Source: an uncultured Prevotellaceae bacterium (GTDB taxonomy: Bacteria > Bacteroidota > Bacteroidia > Bacteroidales > Bacteroidaceae). Taken from it: a stretch of DNA of 6,357 nucleotides. The notes under the pieces were generated by a model. The model was not told where the DNA came from. It did not search any database and was given only the letters and a program-made list of their open reading frames with translations. Below are positions 5,092 through 6,357 of the stretch, piece by piece (the first letter of the stretch is position 1; every line of letters starts with the position of its first letter). The stretch covers positions 1-6,357 of the forward strand of contig CAMOSA010000140.1 in NCBI GenBank assembly GCA_946624335.1, in the 5' to 3' direction. The translations under genes and the position numbers were made by a program.

Positions 5092-5142
5092 ATAATTTCT
5101 TCTGCCTAGTCAGGAGGCGCTTGTTGCTTGACTCAACTTGAA

Positions 5143-5958
5143 CTATGGAGCTATCCTAACTTCTGTCATCAGGGATCTGATGCCTCCTTGACGAAGTTCT
5201 GGAGTGTTTATCCTTATATCACAATCCACGACAAAGATAGTACCGGAAACAGAACGAAGAACGTTCTCGTCGTGCATGTCACTCAAATAGATTTCAGGTG
5301 TTGCATATGTCCAATTCTTAGCACTTCGAAGCACGAAGCCCATATGGTTCATATACTCCATTATCTCAGCATCGCTGACAGGAGCCCCCTGAATGTAAGG
5401 CTGCTCGACGATTATCTTAAACTCGTCATTATGATCGCGGCCAAAACCGAGCACTGTCAAACGGGTCTCCGGAAAATAAGCATTATGAAGTGAAATCCTA
5501 TCTAATGCCAATATAGGTTGAATGAAATAATCCAATCCTATCGCCTTAATGAGTGTTGAACCGTGGTCATAGACTTTGGCTTCACCGCCTTCTGCAATTT
5601 GTTCACCTAACGCCAGTGGCAAATCCTCATCTGTCACCTCAGTCCAACAGCCAACGGTCTTAGCCCATCTCTCTATGTATGCAGCCTGTCTCGCTCCGCA
5701 TTTGCATTCTTCTTCGAAATCGAGGACCGCTTGAGCAGTTGGATTTGAGCTAACTTCTGCTCCCGCGAGTATGGATGCAATGACATGAGTTGCACCTCCC
5801 GCTGAGCAGCCATGCTGTTCGAACGGTGAAAATCGTTGATATACAAGCCGTCCATCGATAAATAGTTCTGCATAATGTTCAAGTTTGCGCAGTCCTTCGG
5901 GCAAGAAACCGTCGCTGATAATGGCATTGATGGATGCCCAAAAGTCTGCATTCTCCAT
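5143..5958 (-). CDS. Polyvalent-type protein kinase domain protein
   Basis: The 271-residue product shows a small kinase-like fold in its C-terminal half: a glycine loop IAEGGEAKVY (121-130), a candidate ATP-binding Lys138 (LIKAIG), a hinge-like VEQPYIQG, a catalytic loop DMHDENVL with Asp227, His229 and Asn232, and a metal-binding candidate in VVDCD (Asp245 or Asp247). The D-x-H-x-x-N form is that of atypical APH/RIO-like kinases. Together with the N-terminal part (HGCSAGGATHVIASILAG, 49-66) it matches the kinase domain found in polyvalent proteins of mobile elements, here standing alone. The substrate is unknown. The ATG at 5958 is chosen because a TTG at 5982 falls inside the -7 promoter element and would precede the transcription start. 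It has its own promoter, no operon partner, no membrane segment or signal peptide, and lower GC than hemW and the glycosidase, which suggests acquisition by transfer. Confidence 0.75.
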   Translation of the reverse strand: MENADFWASINAIISDGFLPEGLRKLEHYAELFIDGRLVYQRFSPFEQHGCSAGGATHVIASILAGAEVSSNPTAQAVLDFEEECKCGARQAAYIERWAKTVGCWTEVTDEDLPLALGEQIAEGGEAKVYDHGSTLIKAIGLDYFIQPILALDRISLHNAYFPETRLTVLGFGRDHNDEFKIIVEQPYIQGAPVSDAEIMEYMNHMGFVLRSAKNWTYATPEIYLSDMHDENVLRSVSGTIFVVDCDIRINTPELRQGGIRSLMTEVRIAP

Positions 5959-5979
5959 TATTCTTTCTATTTCTTGCTG

Positions 5980-6011
5980 CAAAGGTATTTATTTTTTGCG
6001 GACTCACCAAA
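5980..6011 (-). promoter_or_regulatory. Bacteroidota-type promoter for the kinase-like gene
   Basis: On the minus strand TTTG (6011-6008) is followed after exactly 20 nt by TACCTTTG (5987-5980), matching both consensus elements and the preferred spacing. Transcription would begin near 5973-5976, giving a short leader of about 15-18 nt before ATG 5958. This decides the start codon of the gene. Confidence 0.85.
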
Positions 6012-6079
6012 TTTTAGGTTATCTTTTTAATGAGAGCAGGAGAGGGTAACAGTTCATGCCGAGCATACAATGACTAAAA

Positions 6080-6109
6080 GCGCAGACCTTCATCAGGGAA
6101 GATCTGCGC
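6080..6109 (-). terminator. Terminator-like hairpin, possibly bidirectional
   Basis: GCGCAGA (6080-6086) pairs with TCTGCGC (6103-6109); after one C/A mismatch a further 4 bp (CTTC with GAAG) close a 6-nt loop. On the minus strand the stem is followed by TTTTAG, and it lies 37 nt past the stop codon of the gene remnant at 6146, so it most likely ends that transcript before the kinase promoter. On the plus strand the flank AATTTCGTTT is a weaker T-tract. Confidence 0.65.
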
Positions 6110-6145
6110 AATTTCGTTTAGTGGTGTCAATGTGAGGTCAAGGGA

Positions 6146-6322
6146 TTACCATGCGTCGTCCCAGACGTTATAGTTCTCGACATTGCTCTTGTTCTCCTTG
6201 ACGCCCATCCAGTCGTCGTAGTCGGGTACATTTTCAGGTGGCGTACCACTTGCCTGAAGCAGACATGTACGATGCTGCAGTTCGACAACTAACTTTCGAT
6301 TTACGTGAGTTCGGTATAAGCT
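6146..6322 (-). pseudogene. C-terminal remnant of a protein of unknown family
   Basis: The frame ends VPDYDDWMGVKENKSNVENY and then NVWDDAW before TAA (6148-6146). The acidic, aromatic tail with GTPPENVPDYDDW looks like the genuine C-terminus of a larger, perhaps exported, Bacteroidota protein, but I do not recognise the family. Going upstream, the frame loses protein-like character around 6265 (KLVVELQHRTCLLQAS) and meets a stop at 6323-6325; there is no ATG. The other minus-strand frames to the window edge are also closed. The gene therefore seems cut by a rearrangement or insertion near 6260-6320. The hairpin at 6080-6109 fits as its terminator. Confidence 0.55.
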
Positions 6323-6357
6323 TTATGCAATTAATCTGGTTTTGTCAATGATTTCGA

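Larger units (their letters stand above)
4616..5142. other. Non-coding, hairpin- and repeat-rich stretch
   Basis: This stretch of 527 nt has no reading frame I can assign to a family. It contains copy 2 of the AAAAAATATTTT/GACTACA element, three perfect inverted repeats (4702-4727, 4742-4759, 4990-5026), a 20-nt near direct repeat (4928-4947 and 4981-5000, 17 of 20 identical), two tandem 14-bp units (5005-5032) and copy 3 of the ATTCACAC motif (5068-5091). Short open frames exist but have no recognisable motifs. It is plainly more AT-rich than the left part of the window. Confidence 0.7.

Noticed and set aside
4882..5109. 75-codon plus-strand open frame
   Set aside because: It runs through the short direct and inverted repeats and has no recognisable domain.
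5959..5982. TTG start eight codons upstream for the kinase-like gene
   Set aside because: The TTG is part of the TACCTTTG promoter element and lies before the expected transcription start.
1..6357. tRNA, rRNA or known riboswitch
   Set aside because: No cloverleaf, rRNA segment or known riboswitch core was seen by eye on either strand; a covariance-model scan was not possible.

Overview
The window looks like a chromosomal segment of a Bacteroidota member, most likely order Bacteroidales and probably Prevotellaceae-like. Three things point there: promoters of the Bacteroidota type (TTTG, about 20 nt, TAnnTTTG), no Shine-Dalgarno sequences before the genes, and a gene set typical of the group (EF-G paralog, HemW, a secreted GH71/99-like protein, ORF6N and RhuM proteins, a polyvalent-type kinase). 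Tandem heptamers of the CTCAACT/TTCAACT kind in intergenic DNA also fit. Family assignments are from recognition of motifs; no search was run.

Left part (1-3700) is ordinary, GC-rich chromosome. At the left edge is the N-terminus of an EF-G paralog on the minus strand. Divergent to it, behind a good promoter and a long repeat-filled leader, is hemW (heme chaperone, radical SAM). A 68-nt gap carrying a dispersed repeat separates hemW from a secreted GH71/99-like glycosidase with a C-terminal beta-sandwich domain. The glycosidase reading frame ends inside another heptamer array, which supplies its stop codon.

Middle part (3701-5142) is a scar. An ORF6N-domain gene (minus) and a rhuM-like gene (plus) lie head to head, both lacking their N-terminal parts and abutting within about 15 nt; rhuM also has an in-frame TGG-to-TGA type stop and a lost 3' end. 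A single deletion through a divergent gene pair would give this. To the right is about 500 nt with no convincing gene but three perfect inverted repeats and several short direct repeats.

Right part (5143-6357) holds an intact kinase-like gene (minus) with a textbook promoter, then a terminator-like hairpin and the C-terminal remnant of another minus-strand gene of unknown family, cut off around 6260-6320.

The genes do not form one pathway. The notable content is the repeat architecture: heptamer arrays in inverted orientation flank the hemW-glycosidase block, and a second heptamer element (GACTACA) sits in two gaps in the same orientation. I see no complete new multi-gene system; the best candidates for follow-up are the repeat arrays, the head-to-head gene fusion, the hairpin-rich stretch and the solitary kinase.
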